The translations under genes and the position numbers were made by a program. Shown here in pieces: positions 35,801-42,898 of a stretch of 64,000 nt of DNA. The DNA is from Cristatella mucedo (lineage: Eukaryota; Bryozoa; Phylactolaemata; Cristatellidae). Location: assembly GCA_009760855.2 (NCBI GenBank), contig WPIO01000126.1, forward strand, positions 990,001-1,054,000, written 5' to 3'. The notes under the pieces are model-generated. The model made no database searches. It had not been told where the DNA came from and saw only the letters and a program-made list of their open reading frames with translations. Every line of letters starts with the position of its first letter. Positions within the stretch are counted from its first letter, which is position 1.

Positions 35801-36037
35801 AACGTAAAAATACAAATTTTTAATTTTAAAGTAACGCAAGGCTAATAGATTCCAATTTTCACTTCAGGTGGTTGGTGGTATGGATATGGAGGTTTATTTG
35901 ACTGCTTTACTTCGAATCTGAACGGAATTTACATAAGTGCCCCTTACAACTGCTCAGGAAATGGAATTATATGGGAAACACTCGGTGGATATAACAATTC
36001 CATGATAGCAGCCACCATGATGGTGGGCCTAGTTTGA
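4895..36037 (+). CDS. Secreted PAN/Apple + fibrinogen C-terminal domain protein (five exons)
   Basis: Gene-level call. Five exons (4895-5273, 14769-14912, 16917-17107, 31671-31797, 35868-36037) add to 1011 nt, exactly 336 codons plus TGA, with matching phases (1, 1, 0, 1) at every junction. Order in the protein: signal peptide (about 1-24), PAN/Apple-like cysteine pattern (about 25-115), fibrinogen C-terminal domain (about 127-336). The fibrinogen domain keeps WTVIQ, a WNEYKNGFG block, YWLG, an FDADHD calcium-site block, NCA, GWWY and NLNG. Several N-glycosylation sequons are present. Known family members are secreted lectin-like or immune recognition proteins (ficolins, FREPs, tachylectins); PAN domains bind proteins or sugars. 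A lectin-like extracellular recognition role is inferred. Introns hold LINEs, SINEs, a hAT transposon and a MITE. Uncertain point: the exon 2 acceptor. Confidence 0.85.
5274..6963 (+). other. Intron 1, first part, no recognised repeat
   Basis: AT-rich intronic DNA beginning with the GTGAGT donor. No exon-like open stretch with good splice sites and no repeat seen. Confidence 0.45.
6964..7619 (+). mobile_element. LINE A 3' fragment with (ATT)n tail
   Basis: 5'-truncated LINE A copy in intron 1, same orientation as the gene. The C-terminal frame 6979-7383 is still open and ends in FSGSL. The best-preserved terminal hairpin in the window is here: AAAGCGCC at 7549-7556 pairs with GGCGCTTT at 7581-7588, and AGAGA (7562-7566) pairs with TCTCT (7573-7577) around a 6-nt loop. 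The tail is ATT repeats at about 7602-7619. Confidence 0.9.
7789..9212 (-). mobile_element. LINE A copy, RT C-terminal half to 3' end
   Basis: Minus-strand copy in intron 1. The (ATT)n tail is at 7791-7811, then the hairpin, the 3' untranslated region and the C-terminal frame. The reverse transcriptase frame 8341-9099 (252 codons) contains [13 protein letters not shown], the motif C block, and an [14 protein letters not shown] block typical of CR1/L2-like LINEs. Motif C reads YAEG instead of YADD, removing both catalytic aspartates. The 5' end at about 9212 is just after motif A, so motif A is broken off here. It is non-functional. Confidence 0.85.
9213..10623 (+). other. Intron 1, unassigned DNA
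   Basis: No recognised repeat or exon. Short frames near 9951-10,209 have no identifiable domain. Confidence 0.4.
10624..10678. repeat. (GA)n microsatellite
   Basis: Uninterrupted GA dinucleotide run of about 55 bp in intron 1, flanked by imperfect GA-rich sequence (10,595-10,760). Confidence 0.95.
11365..11476 (+). mobile_element. tRNA-derived SINE, 3' part
   Basis: A degenerate B-box-like segment (GTGAGCTTGAGTC) is followed by GGCATATGTGGAGCACC, the degenerate LINE A-like hairpin (GAGAGTCCGTTCTTTTAGGGTGC) and an AATTATAT tail. The same order occurs in the SINEs at 34,064 and 46,742. It is truncated at the 5' end. Confidence 0.6.
11486..11625 (+). repeat. Dispersed repeat related to the 548-1063 insertion
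   Basis: Shares several ordered blocks with 645-845 (CGCCAATGCACG, GCGGxATAC, TTTATTxxxC). The type of element is not recognised. Confidence 0.4.
11626..14768 (+). other. Intron 1, distal part, no recognised repeat
   Basis: AT-rich intronic DNA. It ends with two candidate acceptors for exon 2: CAGCAG at 14,698-14,703 with a strong pyrimidine tract, and TTTGTAG at 14,762-14,768. I see no additional exon with good sites. Confidence 0.45.
14769..14912 (+). CDS. Exon 2: start of fibrinogen domain
   Basis: Encodes residues 127 (split) to 175 (split). Contains SPGIYHINP, the equivalent of the family's SGVYTIxP, then C151 in an FRVRC context and WTVIQ. C128 and C151 are placed as the first disulfide pair. 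The usual GGG before WTV is missing (it reads RLGKLW). The acceptor TTTGTAG ends at 14768, and its phase joins exon 1 exactly through a glycine codon. A better-looking pyrimidine tract ending in CAGCAG lies 65-68 bases upstream (exon start 14701 or 14704), open in the same frame, but its phase (2) does not match exon 1. The donor AG|GTATGT is at 14913, phase 1. Confidence 0.75.
15170..15500 (+). repeat. LTR-like repeat, copy 2, with internal duplication
   Basis: Lies in intron 2. Two imperfect copies of a CCTGTGATGTGG...ACACAGGCCGGTAAC unit sit at about 15,207-15,241 and 15,298-15,333. They are followed by a GC-rich stretch, GCTCCGTG, an AATAAAC signal (about 15,440) and the GGCGTTGTTCTG / CCAGCGTTCTG block also seen at 2791-2835. 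This is compatible with a solo LTR, but termini and target duplication could not be set. Confidence 0.35.
16917..17107 (+). CDS. Exon 3: central fibrinogen domain
   Basis: The acceptor ATTTTTCAG ends at 16916; phase 1 restores a glycine codon. Residues 176-238 contain WNEYKNGFG, a near-perfect match to the family's W-x2-Y-x2-GFG, then YWLGGD (family FWLGN), a RIHRIT block (family IHxLT), and an [18 protein letters not shown] stretch (family AxYxxFxVxxExxxYxL). Sequons at N216 and N227. The donor is GAG|GTAACC at 17108, phase 0. Low divergence from family consensus and absence of stops argue this exon is under selection rather than pseudogenic. Confidence 0.9.
17108..17684 (+). other. Start of intron 3, unassigned
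   Basis: Sequence after the exon 3 donor with no recognised repeat. Intron 3 continues to 31,670 and is the largest intron (14.6 kb). Confidence 0.5.
17685..17965 (-). mobile_element. LINE A 3'-end fragment
   Basis: Short minus-strand copy: the TAATAATAATAA tail at 17,685, the hairpin in the GCCCTGAGAAAATTCAATCT region, then 3' untranslated region ending near the last codons of the LINE reading frame. It abuts the tail of the next, longer copy. Confidence 0.75.
19263..19556 (-). mobile_element. 5'-truncated LINE A 3' end inserted within the long LINE A copy
   Basis: A complete LINE A 3' terminus, (ATT)n tail at 19,276-19,298, hairpin, 3' untranslated region and the last codons ([11 protein letters not shown]), sits in the middle of the reverse transcriptase of the surrounding copy, in the same orientation. 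On the left the host LINE continues at CCCAGGCGAGATGAG (19,261-19,275); on the right at AGGAGAACTTTGTGATC (about 19,553 on). In the copy at 38,255 those host parts are adjacent apart from about 9 bp, implying a small target deletion. Confidence 0.7.
19979..22416 (-). mobile_element. hAT DNA transposon, degenerate, inserted in LINE A
   Basis: The termini are inverted repeats: CAGACCTGCTACATTCGG at 19,979-19,996 and its near-complement CCGAATTTAAGCAGGTCTG at 22,398-22,416. The flanks are GAATAGGG (19,971-19,978) and TAATATGG (22,417-22,424), a decayed 8-bp duplication. The uninterrupted target CCCTATTC is present in the LINE A copy at 39,323-39,330, confirming the insertion point. The coding strand is minus: a BED-like C2HC-rich stretch (about 22,000-22,140), the transposase core (21,118-21,603, then 20,849-21,121) and the C-terminal dimerisation motif [17 protein letters not shown] at about 20,222-20,295. 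Confidence 0.9.
20215..22160 (-). pseudogene. hAT-family transposase, broken
   Basis: Order on the minus strand: a zinc-finger-like N-terminus with CKFFGC and [13 protein letters not shown] pieces (22,000-22,140); a frame at 21,118-21,603 with [34 protein letters not shown] and [15 protein letters not shown] blocks typical of animal and oomycete hAT transposases; a frameshift to 20,849-21,121 with [12 protein letters not shown] and [18 protein letters not shown]; then 20,344-20,703 and the C-terminal SVESDFS block. Several frame changes and stops make it non-functional. Known role of the family: cut-and-paste transposition through an RNase H-like DDE domain. Confidence 0.8.
24257..24376 (-). 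mobile_element. LINE A internal scrap
   Basis: About 120 bp matching the C-terminal coding region of LINE A, without the 3' untranslated region. It is cut off by the tail of the next LINE A copy at 24,377. Confidence 0.65.
24377..25086 (-). mobile_element. LINE A 3' fragment
   Basis: Tail AATAATAATAATA at 24,378-24,391, hairpin remnant, 3' untranslated region and C-terminal coding sequence in several frames (24,542-24,760; 24,889-25,086). 5'-truncated near 25,086. Confidence 0.8.
25087..26825 (+). other. Intron 3, unassigned DNA
   Basis: AT-rich. A 27-base stretch at about 25,510-25,536 (GAGTGTTCGTTGACCTAACT and on) is nearly repeated at about 33,400-33,425. It could be a tRNA-type A-box of a minus-strand SINE, but no B-box is nearby. 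Confidence 0.35.
26826..26990 (-). mobile_element. tRNA-derived SINE with LINE A-type hairpin
   Basis: On the minus strand: tRNA-like head with a B-box-like GGGTTCTAGCCC (about 26,899-26,910 complement), then CAGCGCCTGGATAGAGATTCTTCTCTCAGGGCG, the LINE A-type 3' hairpin (complement of about 26,855-26,887), and an AT-rich tail at 26,826-26,855. Confidence 0.7.
26991..27912 (+). other. Intron 3, unassigned DNA
   Basis: No recognised repeat; short frames only. Confidence 0.4.
27913..27956. repeat. (AT)n microsatellite
   Basis: Uninterrupted AT run of about 44 bp. Confidence 0.95.
28040..30480 (+). mobile_element. LINE B copy 2, interrupted by an inverted LINE B fragment
   Basis: RT N-terminal region (28,050-28,280), an [11 protein letters not shown] motif A block at about 28,434-28,465, an [11 protein letters not shown]-like block at about 28,625-28,660, then the equivalent of the motif C block in SDDTQLYL form. 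The first half stops at 28,886. The C-terminal region and 3' end resume at 29,563 and run to about 30,480. A 32-bp tandem duplication lies at 29,700-29,763. Stops and frameshifts are numerous. Confidence 0.7.
28887..29562 (-). mobile_element. LINE B 3' fragment (copy 3) inserted in copy 2
   Basis: Minus-strand 3' end of LINE B: the AACACCCACATAGTCTTTAT region and the preceding C-terminal coding part match 30,390-30,430 and 29,850-30,050 of the surrounding plus-strand copy. It is flanked by TAGACTA at 28,880-28,886 and again at 29,563-29,569, a candidate target-site duplication. Confidence 0.75.
30890..31015 (-). mobile_element. tRNA-derived SINE with degenerate hairpin
   Basis: On the minus strand a tRNA-like head (complement of 30,945-31,010, with a GGGTTCGTTTGCTCGAG B-box-like region), then the degenerate LINE A-type hairpin (complement of 30,900-30,933) and an AT-rich tail. 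Confidence 0.55.
31016..31670 (+). other. End of intron 3, unassigned
   Basis: No recognised element. Ends with the acceptor of exon 4. Confidence 0.5.
31671..31797 (+). CDS. Exon 4: calcium-site exon of fibrinogen domain
   Basis: The acceptor TGTGTTGCAG ends at 31670 and the join is phase 0. Residues 239-280 start with [11 protein letters not shown], matching the family's xGxYxGxAGD, and continue to [11 protein letters not shown], which supplies the aspartates (D264, D266, D268) that bind calcium in ficolins and fibrinogen gamma. NCA follows, with C275 expected to pair with C293 in exon 5. Sequons at N241 and N269. The donor is a perfect GTAAGT at 31798, phase 1. Confidence 0.9.
31989..32498 (-). 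other. Unrecognised 169-codon open frame in intron 4
   Basis: The longest open frame in intron 4, antisense to the gene. I recognise no domain. There is no clear signal peptide, zinc finger or transposase motif, and no intron signals or polyadenylation site that would argue for a gene. The length in AT-rich DNA is somewhat unusual, so it is recorded, but chance or an old transposon piece is most likely. Confidence 0.15.
32796..32853. repeat. (CA)n-(TA)n compound microsatellite
   Basis: ACACACAC run followed by about 40 bp of AT dinucleotides. Confidence 0.95.
33212..33292 (-). mobile_element. Possible tRNA-like SINE head
   Basis: On the minus strand GGTCGTAGTACAGTACTCG resembles an A-box region and GGGATCAAAATTCC a B-box (RNA polymerase III type 2 promoter). 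A mature tRNA fold is not apparent. Confidence 0.35.
33758..33826 (+). mobile_element. LINE A 3'-terminal fragment
   Basis: Only the last 70 bp: GCAGCAAGTGCCTAGAAAGAG, hairpin loop and partner strand, then the tail TTAATATTAATATTA. A very short 5' truncation product in intron 4. Confidence 0.7.
34064..34197 (+). mobile_element. tRNA-derived SINE, best complete copy
   Basis: A-box-like GTGGTTTTGGCGCTCGCC (34,071-34,090), B-box-like GGGCTCGAGCCC (34,108-34,120), then GGCATATTTAAAGAGCCTG, a LINE A-type hairpin (AGTTCTCTTAGGGC) and an AATTATATTTATAT tail. The 3' half is shared with 46,742 and 11,365. Confidence 0.75.
34497..34865. mobile_element. hAT-type MITE with perfect 8-bp target duplication
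   Basis: Ends CAGGGGTCGGCAAAC and (as complement of the right end) CAGAGGTGGGAAAAC form imperfect terminal inverted repeats of a type widely seen in non-autonomous hAT elements. It is flanked on both sides by ATCTAGAT (34,489-34,496 and 34,866-34,873), an exact 8-bp duplication. 369 bp, no coding capacity; the internal open frame is incidental. In intron 4. Confidence 0.9.
35553..35710 (+). mobile_element. tRNA-derived SINE, second family
   Basis: A-box-like GATGGCACATTAGGTAAGAT region and B-box GGATTCGAATCC (35,610-35,621), followed by a body (GTGGGCGATCTTTTATTGCC) unlike the hairpin SINEs. It lies 160 bases upstream of exon 5. Confidence 0.6.
35868..36037 (+). CDS. Exon 5: C-terminal end of fibrinogen domain and stop
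   Basis: The acceptor TTTTCACTTCAG ends at 35867. Phase 1 restores a glycine to give GGWWY across the junction. Residues 282-336 contain C293 and SNLNG, the equivalent of the family's C-x2-SNLNG, then [12 protein letters not shown] (family GIxWxxxxGxxYS), and a short C-terminus in place of the usual MKIRP. An extra cysteine at 309 has no obvious partner. Sequons at N308 and N323. TGA at 36035-36037. Confidence 0.9.
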
Positions 36038-36368
36038 ATGGTTATATGCGTGTTTTGTGCTTATCATTTTCTGTCCGAATTTCGCAGTCGCTATTTGTCA
36101 TTCAGACATATTCTTGTATCCAAGTCATCTGCTTTTAATGTTCAGAATATTCACGTGCATTAATTTACCATGCGCCCATCCATATTTTGACAGGAGCTCA
36201 ACCAGCTTGAACCTGTCAATCATAGAGAGCGGTACGAACCTTATAGGGCGTAGGCATAGGCTTACAGAGTCCGGCTGGAAACCAGTTAGCCAAAACCATT
36301 TGACTCCGTGCCTATACATCGATAATAATAATTTTAAATGACATTTATGTGTTGTGATAATTATGTCA

Positions 36369-36374
36369 AATAAA
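36369..36374 (+). terminator. Candidate polyadenylation signal of the PAN-fibrinogen gene
   Basis: AATAAA about 330 bases after the stop codon at 36037, in AT-rich sequence. No competing canonical signal was noticed between the stop and this site. Confidence 0.5.
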
Positions 36375-37660
36375 GCTATTTAGTTAAATGTATGGCAACA
36401 TCTACGGTCCACGTGCGCAGTAGCCAGTCTTGAAGTAGACGTGCTTACACTGCTAGTTTAAGGCGTCTTGGCGTCATAACTAAATAACGCATTAGTAGTT
36501 CAGCTATGTTCCAGCGAATCAGAGTAAACTCAAGGGATATTCGGCTTAATCAGAATATCTGAAGCCTTTAATTTCTTCAAAACTCAGAATGGATTTGTAA
36601 GCAAAAGGAGTGTGTATGGACCAGACGTCATTCGTTCCACTTTGAAGTTATGACAATCCACAAACACGGCGCTTCATGAAAGTTCTGCTTACACTAAGCC
36701 ACTTGTAGTGATAACAAGACATTACAAGCGTCTTATTGGCCGACTACTGTCATTATCTGAACAGGAATATGGTGTATGAGAGCCGAGGCCGATATTGAAG
36801 CGCTCGTATAAAGTGATGGCCGTCAGAGGCAGAGTGACTTGCGAGGACTCGTCAGAGGCAGAGTGAGGCCGTCAGAGTGATTGGTGGCCGTCGAGTTCGC
36901 GAAAAATACCTTACACTTTGAAACAGTAGTCGCCTTATAAATCTACAATTAAAGTGCAATGACTTTAGGTAATTATGGTAACATTATTTTAAATTAGTTT
37001 GAAACTTCTTTTAACCTAATTCATTACTGCAGGTGCCAGTGCTCAATGGCAAAAGGCGGCTGCCTTTAGGCGCACCGCGGTGAAAGCAAAGACAGACCTA
37101 TCACAAAATACGATTGCACCTCGATATTGCACTGACAATAATCGGCTTGATTTTGATAGCGCCGAGACTGATTCAAGGCTAAAGATTGCGATGCCGTTAA
37201 AGCATGTTGTGACAGTGTGTCTATGCTATAATGCAATACACAGTTGGGGTGCCCAGCCGGCCGACATAAATCAAGACTACCAGAAACTTCGCAAAGAATT
37301 AGTTCTGACCCTCTCGTAGTTAACGGATGAGGAGGCCAAACTTGGGACTGGGAGGTTTCGGTTGGAGCAGGAGCAGCTCGCCGGAGCTGAGGTCGGGACA
37401 AAGATAAGCGAAGAGCTTCATCACCGGTCAATCCCATCGTAAACTGCTCATAGGCGCCAGACAGACGAGCGGAACTCATTCAGCGGCCGCAGCTATCCGG
37501 CTGTAATTCCGGTGGAGGAAGCAGATATAGGACCGCTTCCGACCTAGTAGCCGCAACAGCCAAAGAGCGTCAGAACAAAGTAAGTGCCTGGCTGTAACAG
37601 CCGGAAACGAACGAGGGGCAGCATGTGGCGGCTTCCACAGGAGAACAGTGGCTAGAAGCT
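36375..37660. other. Intergenic, unassigned
   Basis: Contains short direct repeats of CGTCAGAGGCAGAGTGA at 36,821-36,837 and 36,850-36,866. The two overlapping frames at 37,066-37,479 (minus) and 37,080-37,319 (plus) have no recognisable domain. Confidence 0.4.
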
Positions 37661-37666
37661 AGGCGA

Positions 37667-37969
37667 TAGCGGTCACTGGCGAGAAGATAGTAGCCTGTGA
37701 CGAGGCGTAGGTGGCTTGCGAGAGCGACATCTCGGCGGCGAAGCACGGCAGGGAGAGCTTCTTGGTGGAGGAGAGCACCCGCACAAGCGTCTCAGGGCAG
37801 AGTACAGAGGAGCACCGCGAGATAGCGGTCAGTGGCGAGATGGTGGTAGCCTTGACGAGACGCAGGCGGTGGAGAGTGCTACATCTCGGCGGCGATGCAC
37901 AACAGCAAGAGCGTCTTAGGGGCTGAGAGAATCCGCACGAGCGTCTAAGTGCAGAGCACAGATGAGCAC
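37667..37969. repeat. Two imperfect tandem units of about 158 bp
   Basis: Units at about 37,667-37,815 and 37,825-37,969 share GCGGTCAxTGGCGAGA, ACATCTCGGCGGCGA, CGCACxAGCGTCT and GAGCAC in the same order. GC-rich, about 290 bp upstream of the recognisable start of the LINE A copy at 38,255. Confidence 0.6.
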
Positions 37970-38254
37970 AGCCGTAAGGTCGACTCAGCACAGTGGAAAT
38001 CGAGAACTACGAGGCCATAATAATAAGCCGGAGAGGTTTGAGCAGGGGCTGATCGGCCGGCGACAAGCACACAATACTGGCCATTAGAGCTCGCATGGAG
38101 GTGACCTTCGGGAACCGCCTGATAAAGGAAACTATATCCCAGCTTTGTTTAAAGGTTGGCAGCAAATATGACCGGCTGCTCGCGAGGGGCAGTGCTGACG
38201 TGTGCCACCTAGGAGTAGTTGTCGCGTAGCCTGCCCCCGAGTTAAGCCGGTCGG

Positions 38255-41053
38255 TGCAGTACCTTCGAAGCAGTCTTTTGAATCAATTGTCAGGTCTCAC
38301 CCGAAAACAAGCTACCGACGGTGGCAGTAGTCTATCGCCCACCAGGTACCAAATCCACCTTTGTCTCAGATTTCTCTGATCTCATTTCCCTTCTGTGTGC
38401 AAGAAATCGATTCTTTCTGGTAATGGGTGATTTCAACGTTCACTTTGATAACTTATCTGACGTCTTCAGCACTGAATTTCGTGCATTGACTGGCTCATTG
38501 TCTCTTGTGGCTCATGTGCATGGTCCTACTAACATCAAGGGTCACACACTTGACCAAATTTTCTCATACAACTGCACTTTGTCATCACCAATTATTACCA
38601 AATCCTGCTTATCTGACAACATACAGATCTCATTCAATCTACAGTATGTGCTCGCCTCCTCCTCTAAAATAGCCAGTGAATCGGAAAACCTCAAGGCCCT
38701 TGACATCGATGCTGTCCGTGCGAAAATATCTGCTTCGCCTCTGCTGCTCAGTCCTCCCTCCAATCTGTCATCCTTGGTCGATAGCTTCAACACGACACTA
38801 GCTGGCACGCTCAACGAGTTTGCACCTCTGACTAAGCGAACTGTGCGCCCTCGCGAAGACAGCCTATGGTTTACCGCAGACATTAAACTATCCAGGTCTA
38901 CTAGCTTGAAAAAGCATAGACAAGATCAGGACTGACTGTCCATCATCGACAGGCATATGAAAACTACTGTAGGTCGTACCAATCGATCCTGGCAAAGGCC
39001 AAGTCTAGCTTCTATAAAAACATTGTTGAATCACAGATGCACAGTCCAAAAATGCTGATGTCGACGATCAACCATCTCCTCAACCGCTCCCAGATTAGCT
39101 CCTTCCTACCAGATGATCCTTGTGATGATTTAGCCGATCGCTTCTCTCGATTCCTTGCGCAGAAGATAGACAAGATCAGGGATTCCCTGCGATGACAACA
39201 TCCTCCCAAGAATGCTGTTCCCCGATTCCTGGCTGCAACTCAGTGTCTACATTTAAGCAGGTCACTAGTGATCTCGTCCTGAAGTTCATATCCCAGTCAA
39301 AGAAGACAACAAGTCCTTTGGACCCTATTCCCACTGTCCTGCCACTACTTTGCATTGAGCTGCTGCTGCCACGCATAACTAACTTAATTAATATGTCATT
39401 AGCCTCAGATCATGTCCCAGCACCTTTCAAAAAAGCTGTAGTCATGCCACTTCTCAAGAAAACGACACTAGACCAAGAGAACTTGAGCGACTACCGTCCA
39501 GTCTCCCTTCTACCATTCCTATCAAAGACAATGGAATGGGTCGTGGCGGACCAGCTGAACTTGTATATTGAAACTTCAAACCTTGCTAATAAGTTCCAGT
39601 CTGGCTTTAGAGCTAATCACTCCACAGAGTCAGCATTTCTTAGGGTGTACAACGACCTATTTAGGAATGCAGACATAGGTAGAGTGTCTCTGCTTGTTTC
39701 GCTCAATCTTTCGGCAGCTATCGATCACAAAGTTCTTCTAGAGCGCCTCTCATCTCGCCTGGGCATCACTGGCACTGCTCTCCGATCGTTCAGGTCCTAT
39801 CTCATTGGGAGACTCCAGAGTATTGACGTGAATGTTCAGAGATCATCCGAGGTACCTCTGAAATATGGGGTACCTCTGGGCTCCGTGATAGGTCTGGTTC
39901 TTCTCACTGTTTTTATTCTCCCTCTTGCTGACGTGATTGCAAAGCACAATCTAGGCTTTCACTTCTATGCAGATGACACTCGGTTGTACCTTTGCTTTGA
40001 TCCCTCCCAGCCTTCGAGCACCTCGAATTCTCTCAACTCACTTGCTTCATGTATTGATGACATCCACACATGGATGGCAGCAACTTATCTAAAACTAAAC
40101 GATGATAAAACTAACTTACTAGTTATGGGCCACCCAGTGTGATTCAGAAATTGGAAAGGCTGACGCCCAAAATTGGCTCTGCCAGCGTATCTCCCGTTGA
40201 ATCAGCTCGAAATCTAGGTGTCGTGTTCCAGAGTGACCTCTCGTCAGACGACCACATCAGCTCCGCAATCAAGCCTGCCTACTTTCAGCCTCATAGTATT
40301 GCTAAAATAAATTCGGGCTTGTTTAGATAAGGATATCACATCAAAGTTGGTCCATGCATTTGTGACATCCCGTCTTGACTTCTGTAACTCACTGCTTGCT
40401 GGCCTACTGGCATGTGCAATCAGACGATTACAGTTGGTGCAAAACTCCACAGCTAGACTTGTCTGTCGTGAGCTTCGGAGTTGCCACACCACACCACTTC
40501 TCGCCGACCTGCACTGGCTACCAGTCAAGCAACGGATCGACTTGAAGGTTTCGTCGCTCACTTGTAGGTCACTTCATTCTTTGGCTCCAGCCTATCTCTC
40601 AGATATACTCCCTACCAGGCCAAGCATCGTACCACCTTTTCGGCTTTTCGGAATCCAACAGCTTACCGATACCTCGCACACACCTCAAATCCATTGGAGG
40701 CCATGCATTTAGTTCATATGCTCTCAAAGCCTGGAACTCCCTCCCGACTTGCCTCAGAACATCCCGTGACTTGATCACATATAAAATGAACTTAAAAACA
40801 CACTTATTTAGGACAGCATTGAGTGAGTCGCTGTGATTTGTTTTTTATGTGCTTATGCGTGTTGACACTGTGCATGCTGTCACTAACCACACTTGCATGC
40901 TGACCCTGTGCATGTCACCCCTAACCATGTTATTCGTGTTGTTTATCAATCATGATATTACTCCCCATTCAATCGCGTTTCTCTTTGCAGCAAATGTAAA
41001 GCCCCTATAACGAGATTGAGTTCTCTTAAGGCGCTTTATTAAGTGCATTATTA
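38255..41053 (+). mobile_element. LINE A copy, longest uninterrupted
   Basis: Runs from within the endonuclease to the ATTATTATCATTT tail without foreign insertions. The endonuclease part (38,321-38,935) has VVYRPPG, MGDFNVHF and a GHTLDQIF block, as in AP-endonuclease-like LINE domains. The RT frame (39,192-40,142) has a [13 protein letters not shown] block, QSGFRANHSTES, and motif C FYADDTRLYL. Motif A has lost the FDT residues (reads LSAAIDH where other copies read EAFDTIDH), so it cannot polymerise. The C-terminal frame is at 40,347-40,712, and the hairpin near 40,996-41,034. Confidence 0.9.
38321..40712 (+). pseudogene. Endonuclease-reverse transcriptase of LINE A, broken
   Basis: Three successive frames (38,321-38,935; 39,192-40,142; 40,347-40,712) correspond to the endonuclease C-terminal half, the reverse transcriptase and the C-terminal extension of one polyprotein. 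Breaks: a frame change after about 38,935, a stop between 40,142 and 40,347, and the motif A deletion. The [14 protein letters not shown] block and post-RT LVQNS-ARLVCR block place it in the CR1/L2/Jockey-like group by general resemblance. The N-terminal endonuclease part is absent (5' truncation), but is present in the copy ending at 23,990. Confidence 0.85.
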
Positions 41054-41099
41054 TCATTTATTAACCAGTCAATGTTTAAATTAATATCCTGATAGAGCT

Positions 41100-41394
41100 T
41101 TACGAAAACTTTTTGATTGTCTGGCTGTGTGTATGTATGCGTGTGCCGGTATGTACGCTGATACGAGGTTATATGCATATATGTATATACGGCAATACCG
41201 AGAGGTTCCCCTTTCTCCTATATTAGCAGCTCGGCCGAAACTTTTTCATTCTTTTTGAATGAAACAATTGTGCATGGTCGTGCCTCCTTAAGCCCTCTCT
41301 GACTAAAGCAATTGTTGAATCATAACCTGTGACCTTTATTAAAAGATTCTCCCGGTTCTCTGCAAGCGGTGTGGTAAAAGATTTTGTCTCCTAA
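41100..41394. other. Unassigned DNA
   Basis: Between the LINE A tail and the LINE B copy; contains a short (TG/TA)-rich stretch at 41,130-41,200. Confidence 0.4.
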
Positions 41395-42711
41395 AGACCT
41401 TATACTATTATCTCTGTGGTCTTCATTGGCAGACGAACTTAGCCTAGATCTAACTAAAAATTGCAATGCTTTTCTGGGAAATAGGTTGCACTCGAGCTCT
41501 TAAAATTGGCCCTTGTTAAACCAATAAAAACAATGCCTGGAAAAAATACAGAGGTCTTTTTAAACTATCATCCAGATTCTCTTGCTCCTTTTTTATCAAA
41601 GATTCTTGAAAATTGTCACTAAGAAGCAAGCGGCTCAAATTGAAAACAAAACAATTTCAGAAAAATTTCATTTGCTTTACACGCGGCTGCACTTCGCTGA
41701 AACTGCTCTCCTCCGCGTAATCAACGACATCCAATGCATCATGCATGACGTGAATTTTTCTGCCATAGCGCTGCTAAATCTACCTGCTGCCTTCAACACT
41801 GCTGATCACGATATCCTACTTGAACGACTGAGAACAAAAATAGGTCTGGCTGTATTCAAATTGATTTTCTGATAGTGTTTAATCCATGTCTTGTGGGGTC
41901 AGGTCTCATCCAACAGGCCAGTCACGTGTAGAGTCCATCAATGGTCCGACGTCGGTCGTTTGTTGTTTTCCATTTAAACTAAACCATTGGAAAAGTGACT
42001 TGTGCCCGTGGAATTGGTCGTCACTTAAAATCTGCCGATGCTCAGCAGTATTTTTTATTTAAATTGTCAGAATCTGCTTCTGCGACTGATAAACTGAATT
42101 ATTGCATCGCAGACATTCAATCCTTAATGTCGGTCGATTTCCGTAAACTAAAAGCCGATAAAACAGATCCGCTCCTCGTAGGACACCCCAACGCATGGCT
42201 GCAATAGAAGGCTTCGCTTTTCTAATTGGTGATGCTATTGTCGAACGAATGTGCTCAGAACTTATGTGTCATTTTCGAGAGCTGCCTAAATTTTAAAAGC
42301 TTTGTTCAAAGCACTGCTTCCACAGCTAGCTGTCATATCAAATCCCTATAAAATATTATGAACTGTCTTCCACTTTGGCTAGAAAACAATTTAATTAGCT
42401 CCTTAGACCTGTTTTGACTAGATAACTGTAATTTCCGTTGGCTGGACTACCGAGAAAAGCAACGAGGCCGCTGTAAATGGTGATGAATATGGCTCCAAGG
42501 ATAGTTTATAAATCCCAGAGGATTGAACATATGTCTCCTATGCTGAAAGACCTTTAATAGCTGCCAATTAATTAACGCAGACAGAGCAAAGTTCGTACGC
42601 ACAAGGCCCGCCATCGCGTGGCTTCTCCATACCTAGTGAACTGCTGCACTAGTTTCAGATTACTCGTGCCCATAGGTCCTGTATGCATTATAAATTAGCT
42701 GTTCCATTCCT
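41395..42711 (+). mobile_element. LINE B copy 4
   Basis: Contains the RT region with an AAFNTADHDILLERLR motif A block (frame 41,582-41,872; the first catalytic aspartate replaced by asparagine), a frame at 41,995-42,207 ending in the LLVGHPN block, and C-terminal sequence to about 42,711. The 3' end is replaced by a LINE A scrap at 42,712. Non-functional. Confidence 0.7.
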
Positions 42712-42898
42712 GTGGGGGTAGATCTGAGAGATAGGCTGGAGTCAAAGAATGAAGTGACCTAAAAGTGAGAGACAAAACCTTGAAGTCGATCCGTTGCTTG
42801 ACTGGTAGCCAGTGCATATTCGGCGAGAAGTGTTGTGATGTGGCAACTGCGACGCTCACGACAGACAAATCTAGCTGCAGAGTTTTGCACCAGCTGTA
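42712..42898 (-). mobile_element. LINE A scrap
   Basis: About 187 bp matching the region around the LVQNSAARL codons. One end lies within 10 bases of the LINE position where the copies at 2901 and 6964 begin. No tail or 3' untranslated region. Confidence 0.75.

Noticed and set aside
37066-37479. Possible gag-like frame (FTMGLTGDEALRLSL)
   Set aside because: Weak resemblance to a capsid-type motif only; no zinc knuckle, protease or pol nearby.
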